Shown here in pieces: positions 1 through 7,909 of a stretch of DNA of 64,000 nucleotides (positions are counted from its first letter, which is position 1; each line of letters opens with the position of its first letter). The DNA comes from Propioniciclava sinopodophylli (GTDB taxonomy: Bacteria; Actinomycetota; Actinomycetes; Propionibacteriales; Propionibacteriaceae). The notes below the pieces were generated by a model, which saw only the letters and a program-made list of their open reading frames with translations, did no database searches and was not told the DNA's origin. The DNA lies in contig NZ_SDMQ01000013.1 in assembly GCF_004324755.1 (NCBI RefSeq), positions 1-64,000 on the forward strand. The letters are read 5' to 3'. The position numbers and the translations under genes were made by a program.

Positions 1-2
1 GG

Positions 3-866
3 GAGGCGTTCAAGCGTCTGGTCGAGTCGCACGCGGTCAGCAACCGGCGTGCGGTGGAGCAGGCCGCGGATCGTCACGACGAAGCCGGGTTGCGTAGCTT
101 CGAGCAGCGCACCGCCGACGGCCTCATAGCCCTCGTTGCTGGTCGCGCTCCCGAGCCCGCACGGTTCGGTGCCGAAGGGCAAGCCCCTGATCCCGTCGAG
201 GGGTCGAAACCTGCTGGCCCGGCTTCGACGAGCGCGCCCACTCGGACCGGCCCGCCTGTGAGGCCGACCGTGGTGGTCACCCTGTCCTTCGACGACGTCC
301 TGAACCGGGTCGAGCAGGCCGGGGTGCTGGCCAGCGGTGAGCAGGTCACCGCCGGTGAACTGCGCCGGTTGGCGTGCGACGCCACCATCGTGCCGATCGT
401 GCTCGGCTCGGCCAGCCAGCCCCTCGACGTGGGCCGCGACCAACGCCTGGTCACCCCCAGCATCCGCAAAGCCCTCGAACAGCGCGACAAGCGGTGCGCG
501 TTCCCGGGCTGTCGGGTCCCAGCCTCGGGGTGTGAAGCACACCACATCATCCCCTGGTGGCTGGGCGGCGACACCGCCTTGGGCAACATGGTGCTCCTGT
601 GCCCCCACCACCACGGCACCATCGAACCCCACCGGTTCTTCGACCACAGCTCCCCACCCACGAGATGGACCGTCCACATCGCCGATGACGGACACCCGGT
701 CTTCACCCCACCGACCCGCGTGGGCCAACCGCGGGCCCAGGCACCCCTGCGCTCGAACCAACGCCAGGCCGAACTCGCCCGGGCGCCCCTATGGGAGGAT
801 CCGCCGGACCACCCCGGTGGAGTCCAGCACCACCACCGGCAGGGGCAGGAAGTCCTGATCGAATGA
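3..866 (+). CDS. HNH endonuclease (DUF222/13E12-type), 3' part
   Basis: The reading frame is open from the left edge, so only the C-terminal ~287 residues are in the window. Residues decoded from about 480–640 form a classic HNH nuclease module: a Cys-rich knuckle (CAFPGC), then AHHIIPW, then a CPHHH segment, which would bind metal at the catalytic centre. Upstream is the helical, Ala/Glu-rich part typical of DUF222 proteins, which are multicopy in actinobacteria and often linked to mobile or REP13E12-like DNA. A GTG at position 54 is in frame but is probably internal, because the frame continues upstream without a stop. The substrate is unknown. Confidence 0.85.
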   Translation, partial: EAFKRLVESHAVSNRRAVEQAADRHDEAGLRSFEQRTADGLIALVAGRAPEPARFGAEGQAPDPVEGSKPAGPASTSAPTRTGPPVRPTVVVTLSFDDVLNRVEQAGVLASGEQVTAGELRRLACDATIVPIVLGSASQPLDVGRDQRLVTPSIRKALEQRDKRCAFPGCRVPASGCEAHHIIPWWLGGDTALGNMVLLCPHHHGTIEPHRFFDHSSPPTRWTVHIADDGHPVFTPPTRVGQPRAQAPLRSNQRQAELARAPLWEDPPDHPGGVQHHHRQGQEVLIE

Positions 867-889
867 AGTCCCGCGTGGGGGCCGCCTCC

Positions 890-895
890 TACGAT
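890..895 (+). promoter_or_regulatory. Leaderless −10 element of the lactonase gene
   Basis: TACGAT fits TANNNT and ends six bases before the ATG at 902, which puts the predicted transcription start on the start codon. There is no Shine–Dalgarno sequence between them. Confidence 0.4.
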
Positions 896-901
896 GGCGG
901 C

Positions 902-1933
902 ATGACTGAGACGACGTTGGTCCTTGTCGGCAACGCCAAGGCGGGCACGGTGTCCGTCCTCAAGTTGGGCGAGGGATCGCTCGAGCCGCTGTCCACCAGC
1001 ACCATCGGAGCGGGCACCGGCACGTTCGCCGTGGATGCCGCCCACTCGCTCGTGTACTGCGCCACCAAGCAGCCCGAACCGGCGATCGTCACCCTGCGGC
1101 TCGACCGCAGCTCAGGCGTCCTCACCGAGGTCGCACGCCGCGCCGTCGCCGACCCGTTGGCCTACCTGACACTCACCCGCGACGGTGACCTGTTGCTCGG
1201 GGCGTCCTACCACGGCGGCTGGGGCGTCGCCTGGCCGGTGGCCGATGGCGGCCTGGTGGGCGAGGAGACCTCCCGCGTCGAGCACGCCAACCTGCACTGC
1301 GTCGTCACCGACTCGGCCAGCCGGTACGCCTACTTCGTCTCCCTCGGCGACGACCTCATCTCCCAGACCGCGATCGGAGAGGACGGCGTCCTCACCCCGC
1401 TCGATCCGCCGACCGTGGCGGCACCCGAGGGGTCCGGTCCGCGGCACCTGGTGCTGGCAGCCGACGAGCACGCCGCCTACCTGGTGACCGAGTTCAGCGG
1501 CGAGGCCATCCGACTTGAGCGCGACCCGGCGACCGGTCAGCTCACCCGCGCGGAGTCGGTCTCGATCGTCGACCCCGAGGCCGGCCTCACCCACAGCCGC
1601 TTCGGCGCCGACCCCATGGCCGAGCACCTCATCTGGGGCGCGGACGTCCACGTGGCCCGCTTCGGCTCGTACCTCCTCGCGACCGAACGCACCGCCAGCA
1701 CCGTCGCCGTCGTGAGCCTCGACGCAGACGGCCTGCTCGGCGGCGTGGTGGGCCTTGTCCCCACCGAGGCGCAGCCGCGGGGGTTCGCTGTCGCGCCCGA
1801 CTCGCGGCACGTGGTCGTGGCGGGGGAGGGCTCCGGCTCGGTCGCCCTGTACGAGCTGTCCGACGAAGGCGAACTGGTCAAACGTGACCGTCACGAGACC
1901 GGGGCCGGTGCCAACTGGGTGCGTTTCGCCTGA
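902..1933 (+). CDS. Lactonase family beta-propeller protein (6-phosphogluconolactonase-like)
   Basis: This is a 343-residue cytosolic protein without a signal peptide. It has repeated beta-propeller blades ending in patterns such as LVYCATKQ, RYAYFVSLGD, AAYLVTE and HVVVAGEGSGSVALYEL, and the tail ANWVRF matches the YbhE/Pgl-type seven-bladed lactonase family, usually about 340 residues. Such proteins hydrolyse 6-phosphogluconolactone or related sugar lactones, but not all members have been tested. The ATG at 902 was chosen because it directly follows a −10-like TACGAT and gives the family's normal N-terminus; the frame extends further upstream without homology. It precedes the helicase gene by 21 bp. 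Confidence 0.75.
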   Translation: MTETTLVLVGNAKAGTVSVLKLGEGSLEPLSTSTIGAGTGTFAVDAAHSLVYCATKQPEPAIVTLRLDRSSGVLTEVARRAVADPLAYLTLTRDGDLLLGASYHGGWGVAWPVADGGLVGEETSRVEHANLHCVVTDSASRYAYFVSLGDDLISQTAIGEDGVLTPLDPPTVAAPEGSGPRHLVLAADEHAAYLVTEFSGEAIRLERDPATGQLTRAESVSIVDPEAGLTHSRFGADPMAEHLIWGADVHVARFGSYLLATERTASTVAVVSLDADGLLGGVVGLVPTEAQPRGFAVAPDSRHVVVAGEGSGSVALYELSDEGELVKRDRHETGAGANWVRFA

Positions 1934-1942
1934 CCGGGGCAC

Positions 1943-1948
1943 TACCTT
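1943..1948 (+). promoter_or_regulatory. Leaderless −10 element of the helicase gene
   Basis: TACCTT lies six bases before the GTG start at 1955. The transcript would begin at or next to the start codon, so this gene may be transcribed separately from the lactonase gene just upstream. Confidence 0.35.
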
Positions 1949-1954
1949 GGTGGA

Positions 1955-3823
1955 GTGAATGAAGACGAACTGGGCCAGCTCGACCTGAACGACGCCGACG
2001 AGGTGGTCGACCAGACGGTTGACGAGGTGGCCGCCGCCGGCGAGCAGGAGGCCCCCGAGGGTCCCACGTTCGCCGACCTCGGGTTGGACGACCGCATCCT
2101 CAAGGCCCTCCGGGAGCTGGGCTACGAGCGTCCCAGTCCCATCCAGGCCGAGACGATCCCCGCGCTGCTGGCCGGCCGCGACGTCGTGGGCCTGGCCCAG
2201 ACCGGCACCGGCAAGACGGCCGCCTTCGCGCTGCCGATCCTGGAGCGCCTCGAGCCGCGCGCCAAGCACGTCCAGGCGCTCGTGCTCGCCCCCACCCGCG
2301 AGCTGGCCCTCCAGGTCGCCGAGGCGTTCGAGAAGTACGCCACGCACCTGCGCGTCCGCCTGCTGCCGGTGTACGGCGGCCAGGGCTACGGCGTCCAGCT
2401 GAGCGCGCTCGCGCGCGGCGTCGACGTGGTCGTCGGCACCCCCGGTCGCATCATGGACCACCTCGACCGCGGCACCCTCGACCTCTCCGAGCTCCGCTAC
2501 CTCGTGCTCGACGAGGCCGACGAGATGCTCAACATGGGCTTCGCCGAGGACGTCGAGAAGATCCTCGCCGACACCCCCTCCGACAAGCAGGTCGCCCTCT
2601 TCTCCGCGACCATGCCGCGCACCATCCGCAAGCTCGCGCAGACCTACCTCAACGACCCCGTCGAGGTGCAGGTCAAGGGCCGCACGTCGACCGCGGCCAA
2701 TGTGAAGCACCGCTACATGATCGCCTCCTACCAGCAGAAGCTGGACGCCCTCACCCGCGTCCTCGAGGTCGAGAACTTCGACGGCATGATCGTGTTCGTC
2801 CGCACCAAGAACGAGACCGAGACGGTCGCCGAGAAGCTGCGCGCCCGCGGGTTCAGCGCCGCCGCCATCAACGGCGACCTTCCGCAGGCCGCCCGCGAGC
2901 GCACCATCAACCAGCTCAAGGCCGCCAAGCTCGACGTGCTCGTCGCCACCGACGTCGCCGCGCGCGGCCTCGACGTCGAGCGGATCAGCCATGTCGTGAA
3001 CTACGACATCCCGACCGACACCGAGAGCTACGTGCACCGCATCGGCCGGACGGGCCGCGCCGGGCGTTCCGGCGACGCGATCTCGTTCGTCACCCCGCGC
3101 GAGCGGCACCTGCTGCGCTCGATCGAGCGGGCCACCGGCCAGGAGCTGACGCACATGCCGCTCCCGACCGCTGACGACATCAACGCGACGCGCCTCACCC
3201 GCTTCGACGACGGCATCACCGCCGCCCTCGCCGAGCCGGACAAGATCGACTTCTTCCGTGACGTCGTGGCCCACTACGTCAACGAGTACGACGTCCCCGA
3301 GGTGGACGTCGCGGCCGCGCTGGCCGCCGTCCTCCAGGGCGACGAGCCGATGCTGCTCGAGCCCGAGAAGGAGTCGCGCGGGGAGAAGTTCCGTGAGGAG
3401 CGTCCCGCCCGCCGCCGCGACGACGAAGGCCCCCGCGACGGGTTCGCAGCCGAACGGCGTCCGCGCCCCACGGGCGACCTCGTGCCGTGGCGTGTCGCCG
3501 TCGGGCGCCGCCAGCGCATCACCCCGCGCCAGATCGTGGGCGCCCTGGCCAACGAAGGCGGCCTGTCGAGCGACCAGATGGGCCGCATCAACATCCGCCC
3601 TGACCACTCGATCATCGAGCTGCCCGCCGACCTGCCCCGCGACGTCCTGGACAAGCTGAGCCGCACGCGGGTCTCGGGCAAGCTCATCGAGCTGCGCCCC
3701 GACGAGGGCCCCCGCTTCCAGCGTGAGCGTCCCACCCGCCGCAGCGACCGTGGAGGTCGCGACGACTACAAGGACGCCTTCAAGGCCGAGAAGAAGTTCA
3801 AGAAGCCCCGCCACAAGGGCTGA
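1955..3823 (+). CDS. deaD: DEAD-box ATP-dependent RNA helicase
   Basis: This 622-residue protein has all the DEAD-box motifs in order: Q-motif region (PSPIQAETIP), Walker A AQTGTGKT, PTRELALQ, TPGRIMD, Walker B DEAD, SAT, and the arginine-finger motif HRIGRTGRAGRSG. Residues ~505–590 form a DbpA/CsdA-type RNA-binding domain (IVGALANEGGL…GRINIRPDHSIIELP), followed by a basic Arg/Lys-rich tail. It unwinds structured RNA and is expected to act in ribosome assembly, mRNA decay or cold adaptation, like DeaD/CsdA. The acidic N-terminal ~40 residues are lineage-specific. The GTG start matches both the −10 position and the MNEDELGQ-type N-terminus. It converges with the Nudix regulator gene. Confidence 0.95.
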   Translation: MNEDELGQLDLNDADEVVDQTVDEVAAAGEQEAPEGPTFADLGLDDRILKALRELGYERPSPIQAETIPALLAGRDVVGLAQTGTGKTAAFALPILERLEPRAKHVQALVLAPTRELALQVAEAFEKYATHLRVRLLPVYGGQGYGVQLSALARGVDVVVGTPGRIMDHLDRGTLDLSELRYLVLDEADEMLNMGFAEDVEKILADTPSDKQVALFSATMPRTIRKLAQTYLNDPVEVQVKGRTSTAANVKHRYMIASYQQKLDALTRVLEVENFDGMIVFVRTKNETETVAEKLRARGFSAAAINGDLPQAARERTINQLKAAKLDVLVATDVAARGLDVERISHVVNYDIPTDTESYVHRIGRTGRAGRSGDAISFVTPRERHLLRSIERATGQELTHMPLPTADDINATRLTRFDDGITAALAEPDKIDFFRDVVAHYVNEYDVPEVDVAAALAAVLQGDEPMLLEPEKESRGEKFREERPARRRDDEGPRDGFAAERRPRPTGDLVPWRVAVGRRQRITPRQIVGALANEGGLSSDQMGRINIRPDHSIIELPADLPRDVLDKLSRTRVSGKLIELRPDEGPRFQRERPTRRSDRGGRDDYKDAFKAEKKFKKPRHKG

Positions 3824-3929
3824 CGAGGGAGCTGGCGCACGCGTGGGCCGAGGTCCGGCACCAGCCGGGCCGGTTCGTCGCCATGCTGGCCGCCATCGTG
3901 GTGGCAGACACCCAGCCTTTGGGCTTGGC

Positions 3930-4583
3930 CTACTCGCCCGACTCGGGCTCCATGTGCGTGGACTGCCACTCCCACAGCGTGCCCGGACGCCCGCGTCCCA
4001 TCACGATGCGCTGGTGGCTGATGCCCAGCCCGCGCACGGACGCCAGGCGCCGGTTGAGGTTGCCGCGGTCGGGCGCGGTGCCGGTGAGTGACCGCGTGAT
4101 CGCCACGGCGGCCGAAACCGGGAAGGTCGGCCCCGTGAGCGCGCGGGTGAAAGTGAGGTCGCGCCACAGGCGGTCCACCAGCAGGGGGCGGCAGAACTCG
4201 ATCATCTGGTTGTGGTCGAAGGCCAGCGGCGGCACGTCGTCGACCGGGTGCCACTGCACGTAGTCGGGCGCCTCGTCCGGGTCGTCCGCGACCGCCCACA
4301 TGACCACCGATAGCGTCTGACCGCGCGGGTCACGGTGCGGTTCGTCGAACACCGTGAGCTGCCCCAACGCCCGGACGCCGAGGTCCAGCTTGGTGCGGAC
4401 GGCGCGCTCGGCGGCGTCCGCGAGGCGTTCACCCTCCCACAGCGTCACGCCGGGCAGTGCGAGCTGGTCGATGTACGGCTCGATGATGCGCTTGGAGACG
4501 CCCACCTCGACGTGGCGGGTCTCGTTGTTGTAGCGCAGGGCGATCGCGTCGACGGAGACGTTGGAGGTTGGCTGGCGGTCCAT
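3930..4583 (-). CDS. NrtR-like Nudix-domain transcriptional regulator
   Basis: This 217-residue protein has an N-terminal Nudix fold (residues ~5–135) and a C-terminal winged-helix segment (~140–210, with RRLASVRGLG and GRGRPGTLWEW), the architecture of the NrtR/COG4111 family. These regulators sense ADP-ribose or related nucleotides and repress NAD- or sugar-utilisation genes. The Nudix box is degenerate: where active enzymes have REUXEEXG, this protein reads ERAVRTKLDLG, so the catalytic glutamates are missing and it probably binds its ligand without hydrolysing it. An AAGGA sequence precedes the ATG. Two TGTCAGA direct repeats 13 bp apart lie just upstream. No obvious target gene is adjacent. 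Confidence 0.75.
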   Translation of the reverse strand: MDRQPTSNVSVDAIALRYNNETRHVEVGVSKRIIEPYIDQLALPGVTLWEGERLADAAERAVRTKLDLGVRALGQLTVFDEPHRDPRGQTLSVVMWAVADDPDEAPDYVQWHPVDDVPPLAFDHNQMIEFCRPLLVDRLWRDLTFTRALTGPTFPVSAAVAITRSLTGTAPDRGNLNRRLASVRGLGISHQRIVMGRGRPGTLWEWQSTHMEPESGE

Positions 4584-4595
4584 CGCTGGTTTCCT

Positions 4596-4615
4596 TGTCA
4601 GACGGCAGTGTCAGA
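4596..4615. promoter_or_regulatory. TGTCAGA direct repeats upstream of the Nudix regulator
   Basis: Two exact TGTCAGA heptamers (4596–4602 and 4609–4615) repeat with a 13-bp period in the leader or promoter of the Nudix regulator. They are a candidate autoregulatory site, but this is inference only. Confidence 0.25.
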
Positions 4616-4686
4616 AAGTACCTGCCACAGTACCGCGGGTTTTGGTGCGCTGCACCAGATCCCGACCGAAGGCCGCGCCACGAGAA

Positions 4687-4714
4687 CGGCGGGGAGGCCG
4701 AAGCCTCCCCGCCG
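4687..4714 (-). terminator. Perfect 12-bp stem hairpin after the dctM remnant
   Basis: CGGCGGGGAGGC and GCCTCCCCGCCG form an uninterrupted 12-bp stem with a CGAA tetraloop, 20 bases past the stop of the TRAP-permease remnant read leftwards. The flank is not T-rich. It is probably the surviving terminator of the lost dctM gene, and it also separates the Nudix gene from upstream DNA. Confidence 0.65.
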
Positions 4715-4733
4715 TCGCAGTACCGGACCCCGG

Positions 4734-4925
4734 CTACTTCATCAGGCCCAGCGTGGTGGGCAACCAGGTGGAGATGGCCGGGATGAAGGTGACCACCAGC
4801 AGGCCGATGCACAGCGCCCAGAAGGTGGGCCACAGCTTGCCGATGAGCGCCTCGATCCTGACGTTCGCGACGCGGGCGGCCATGAACAGGCTGTTGCCGA
4901 TCGGCGATTGGGATGGGTTTCCAAC
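4734..4925 (-). pseudogene. TRAP transporter large permease (DctM) C-terminal remnant
   Basis: Read leftwards, the last ~60 codons (SPIGNSLFMAARVANV…GLLVVTFIPAISTWLP, stop TAG at 4736–4734) match the C-terminal end of DctM-type TRAP permeases: a conserved PPxG/PIGxxLF loop followed by the final membrane helix and an IPAxSxWLP end. Upstream of about 4925 the homology stops abruptly and there is no start codon or the remaining ~370 residues, so this is a 3' fragment left by a deletion. No DctP or DctQ relatives are nearby. The ~150 bp from 4926 to 5076 hold only the promoter region of the Tad operon. Confidence 0.75.
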
Positions 4926-5032
4926 CGGTGCCCTGCGGCGGGGGCCTGCCGCGGGGCGATTTGCCGTGCCATTTTCGGGCGTTGTCCACAGCCAGATGCT
5001 GGGATTGCTCGCACCCGGGCGTCCATCGTGCC

Positions 5033-5038
5033 TAATCT
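5033..5038 (+). promoter_or_regulatory. Possible −10 element of the Tad operon
   Basis: TAATCT is the best −10 match in the gap upstream of the SAF gene, 38 bases before its ATG. No convincing −35 was found. A weak AAGGA lies about ten bases before the ATG. Confidence 0.3.
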
Positions 5039-5076
5039 CTGGGTGACGTACCCCCCAGGAACAAGGACCCACCCCC

Positions 5077-5703
5077 ATGGAAACCCCCGTTCCGGACGCG
5101 ACGCGTCCGCGCATCCGCCTGCGTCGCAGCCCCCTGTGGCTGCTCGCCGGCATCCTCGCCGTGTGCCTCGGCGGGCTGGCGTCCGCCTTCGTGTACCTGT
5201 CGCTGACGGCGTCCGACCCCGTGCTGCGGGTGAACCGGACCATCCACCGCGGCGAAGTGATCCAGGGGGCCGACCTGTCGGTCGTGTCGGTCGGCACCGG
5301 CGTCGACGTTCGGACGGTGGGTGACGAGCGGGCGGCCGAGGTGATCGGACGGGCGGCGGTGACGGACGTCCCGGGCGGCAGCCTGCTCGTGGAGGGGTCG
5401 TGGGGCGAGAGCGGCGTGCCGGTGGGGAGCGCGCGCGTGGGCCTGCGCCTGTCGGTGGGGCGGTTCCCGACCACCGACCTGCGCCCCGGCACGCAGGTGC
5501 TGGTCGTCGCGCTGCCGGCCCAGGGCGAGGCGGAGGCGGAGCTGCCCGGCAGCATCCCGGCGTCCTTGGTGGGGGAGCCCGCCGTGCAGACCGACGGGTC
5601 GACGCTGCTGGCGCTCAGCGTGCCTGCCGGCTCGGCCGAACTCGTGGCCCGCCTGGCCGCGGCCGACCGGGTGGCGCTCGTCCAGACGGGGAACGGCCGA
5701 TGA
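5077..5703 (+). CDS. SAF-domain pilus assembly protein (CpaB/RcpC-like)
   Basis: This 208-residue protein has a short basic N-terminus and one membrane helix (residues ~18–42, LWLLAGILAVCLGGLASAF), followed by an extracytoplasmic SAF domain (~55–120, VNRTIHRGEVIQGADLSVVSV…GRAAVTDVPGGSLL). SAF proteins at the head of Tad loci correspond to CpaB/RcpC, which help assemble or gate the Flp pilus. It is the first gene of an operon in which nearly every start overlaps the preceding stop. Its TGA overlaps the ATG of the CpaE-like gene by four bases. Confidence 0.8.
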   Translation: METPVPDATRPRIRLRRSPLWLLAGILAVCLGGLASAFVYLSLTASDPVLRVNRTIHRGEVIQGADLSVVSVGTGVDVRTVGDERAAEVIGRAAVTDVPGGSLLVEGSWGESGVPVGSARVGLRLSVGRFPTTDLRPGTQVLVVALPAQGEAEAELPGSIPASLVGEPAVQTDGSTLLALSVPAGSAELVARLAAADRVALVQTGNGR

Positions 5704-6482
5704 GCATGCTCGTCCTGGCCAGCGCGTCCGGTGCGCCGGGCGTGACGACCACCGCGCTCGGGCTCACCCTGATGTGGCCGGGCGATGCCGTCCTCGTGGA
5801 CGCCGACCGCTCGGCCTCCCAAGCGATCCTGGCCGGCTACTTGAGCGGCCAGTCGACCCACGGCGCCGGCCTCCAGGGCCTGCTGCAGGCGCACCGGGAG
5901 CGGCGCCCGTTGGGAGCGGCGCTGGCGGCCGAGTGGCGTCCGCTGCCCGACCTCCCGCGCAAGCCCGACGAGGCTCCGCCCGGCGACCGGCGCTTCGTGC
6001 CCGGCTTCACCCACCTCGGCTCGGTCGACCTCTTCGACGGCGTGTGGCCCGGCATCGTCGAGGCCGGCCGCGACGCCGCGTTTGACTTGGTGGTGGACGC
6101 CGGGCGCACCGGCCACCGCGGCCTCCCCGCGAACTTGGTTGCCGGGGCGGACGCCATCGCCCTGGTCTGCCGGACGTCGCTGGTCTCCCTCGCCGCCGTG
6201 CGGCTGCACCTCGCCCCGCTCGTCGAGTCGGGTGCGCCCGGCCGCGTCGGCCTGATCGTGGTGGGGCCGGGCCGGCCCTACGGCGTCCGCGAGGTCGCGG
6301 AGCAGTTCGGCGTGCCGGTCCTGGCCGAGGTCGCGTGGGACCCGTCGGCCGCCCAGGAGCTCGCCGACGGTGCCCCGGTCGGACGCCGCTGGTCCCGCAC
6401 GGCGTTGGGTCGCTCACTCACCCGCGCCGCCGAGTCGCTGCGCGAGACCATGCACGCCGGATCTCTGGTGGAGGCCCCATGA
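5700..6482 (+). CDS. CpaE/ParA-like ATPase of the Tad locus
   Basis: This 260-residue protein has a P-loop ATPase fold of the MinD/ParA/CpaE class: N-terminal strand LVLASASGAPGVTTTALGL, then VLVDADRSASQAIL, then VVDAGRTG, then LVCRTSLVSLAAV. In Tad systems CpaE/TadZ positions the pilus machine. The nucleotide loop reads SGAPGVTTT where typical ParA proteins have KGGxGKT, so both signature lysines are absent; TadZ proteins are often atypical in the same way. The start at 5700 overlaps the upstream stop by four bases, and the stop again overlaps the next ATG, which suggests translational coupling. Confidence 0.8.
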   Translation: MSMLVLASASGAPGVTTTALGLTLMWPGDAVLVDADRSASQAILAGYLSGQSTHGAGLQGLLQAHRERRPLGAALAAEWRPLPDLPRKPDEAPPGDRRFVPGFTHLGSVDLFDGVWPGIVEAGRDAAFDLVVDAGRTGHRGLPANLVAGADAIALVCRTSLVSLAAVRLHLAPLVESGAPGRVGLIVVGPGRPYGVREVAEQFGVPVLAEVAWDPSAAQELADGAPVGRRWSRTALGRSLTRAAESLRETMHAGSLVEAP

Positions 6483-7909
6483 GCAGCTCGACCATGCGGC
6501 GTCTCGCCGACATCCCGCTGCTGGCGCCGGCGCCGGACGCCTTCGCCGTGGGCGCGCAGGAGATACGCCGCGCGGCCGGTCCGGTCGCGAGCGACGGGGC
6601 CGTCGACTGGGGCCTGATCGTGGTGCTGCGGCGCCGGGCCTCGGACAAAGTGACCCGCGAGACCGAGGCGTACGTCGAGCGCACGGGCACCCCGATGCCG
6701 GACGCCGACCGCCGCCTGCTGGCGCGTTCGATCATCGCCCGCGTCGTGCGCAGCCACGCCGAGGACCAGACCCACCTCGGCGAGCTGTGGACCGTCGAGC
6801 GCGAGCAGACCTACGCCGTCGCGCTCGAGGACGCGATCTTCGGGTATGGACGCCTGCAGCCCCTGTTCGAGCTGCCCGACGTGGAGAACATCGAGATCCA
6901 CGGCCACGACTCGGTGGTGGTCCAGTACGGCGACGGCCACCGCGAGGAACTGCCGCCGGTGGCCGACAGCGACGAGGAGCTCATCGAGGCCATCCGGTTC
7001 CTCGGCGAGTCCGTCAGCCCACCGCGTCCGTTCGACGACGCGCACCCCACGATGACGCTCGCCCTCGGCGACCGGCATCGCCTGCACGCCATCGGGTTCG
7101 GGCTCTCGTTCCGGCCGAGCATCGTCATCCGCCAGCACATCCTGACCAGCATCGACCTGCCCGAGCTGGTCGACCTCGGCATGGTGCCCGACGACGTGGG
7201 GCGCCTCCTTCACGCCGCCGTGCTGAACCGCACGTCGATCGTGATCGCGGGGGATCAGGGCGCGGGCAAGACGACCTTGCTGCGGGCGCTCATCGCGTCC
7301 ATCCCGCACAACGAGCGCTTCGGCACGCTTGAGACCGACTACGAGCTGCTCACCCACCTGCAGCCCGGACGCCGCAACATGCTCGCGCTGCAGGCGCGGG
7401 TCGGCCTGGGCGAGGTCGCGGACGGGCGCCACGTCGGCGAGTTCTCCGTCGCGCAGCTGATCCCCGAGGCGTTGCGGCAGAACCTGGCCCGCCTCGTCGT
7501 GGGTGAGGTGCGCGGCGTCGAGGCCGGGGCGATGTTCGAGGCGATGCAAGCCGGCGCGGGAACCCTCTCGACGACCCACTCCCACTCGGCGACCTCCACC
7601 ATGGACCGCCTCGCCGCGCGTGTGGCCCAGGGTGGGGTGCTGTCGGTCGACGAGGCGTTCCGCCAGATCGCGTTGCACATCGGGTTGATCGTGCACGTCC
7701 ACCTCATCGACGAGACGTGGCGCGGCGGCGTCCGCACGCGGCGCGTGTCGCAGGTGATCGCCCTGACCGGCGCGCTGGAGGGCAACCGGCCCGTCACCCA
7801 CCTCGTCTACCAGGCCGGCAACGAGGCGGAGTCGGAGCGCTTCCACCCCGAGCCGCGCATGATGGACGAGCTCGCGCCCTTCCTGCCCAGTTGGCGGGCC
7901 GACCGATGA
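6479..7909 (+). CDS. cpaF: CpaF/TadA-type pilus assembly ATPase
   Basis: This 476-residue secretion ATPase of the VirB11/GspE/TadA family powers Flp pilus polymerisation on the cytoplasmic side. It has a helical N-terminal domain (~1–170), Walker A GDQGAGKTTLL near residue 257, an Asp box (ETDYELLTH), Walker B-like RLVVGEVRG, and the following EAMQAGAGTLSTTHSHSA segment. The length and motif order fit CpaF. The start overlaps the CpaE-like gene by four bases, and the stop overlaps tadB. Confidence 0.92.
   Translation: MSSSTMRRLADIPLLAPAPDAFAVGAQEIRRAAGPVASDGAVDWGLIVVLRRRASDKVTRETEAYVERTGTPMPDADRRLLARSIIARVVRSHAEDQTHLGELWTVEREQTYAVALEDAIFGYGRLQPLFELPDVENIEIHGHDSVVVQYGDGHREELPPVADSDEELIEAIRFLGESVSPPRPFDDAHPTMTLALGDRHRLHAIGFGLSFRPSIVIRQHILTSIDLPELVDLGMVPDDVGRLLHAAVLNRTSIVIAGDQGAGKTTLLRALIASIPHNERFGTLETDYELLTHLQPGRRNMLALQARVGLGEVADGRHVGEFSVAQLIPEALRQNLARLVVGEVRGVEAGAMFEAMQAGAGTLSTTHSHSATSTMDRLAARVAQGGVLSVDEAFRQIALHIGLIVHVHLIDETWRGGVRTRRVSQVIALTGALEGNRPVTHLVYQAGNEAESERFHPEPRMMDELAPFLPSWRADR

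Noticed and set aside
1112-3814. A 900-codon open frame on the minus strand
   Set aside because: It covers the strand opposite the lactonase and DEAD-box genes and has no recognisable domain.
4734-6209. A 491-codon minus-strand frame
   Set aside because: Only its last ~60 codons (4734–4925) are real DctM sequence; the rest is antisense to the SAF and CpaE-like genes.
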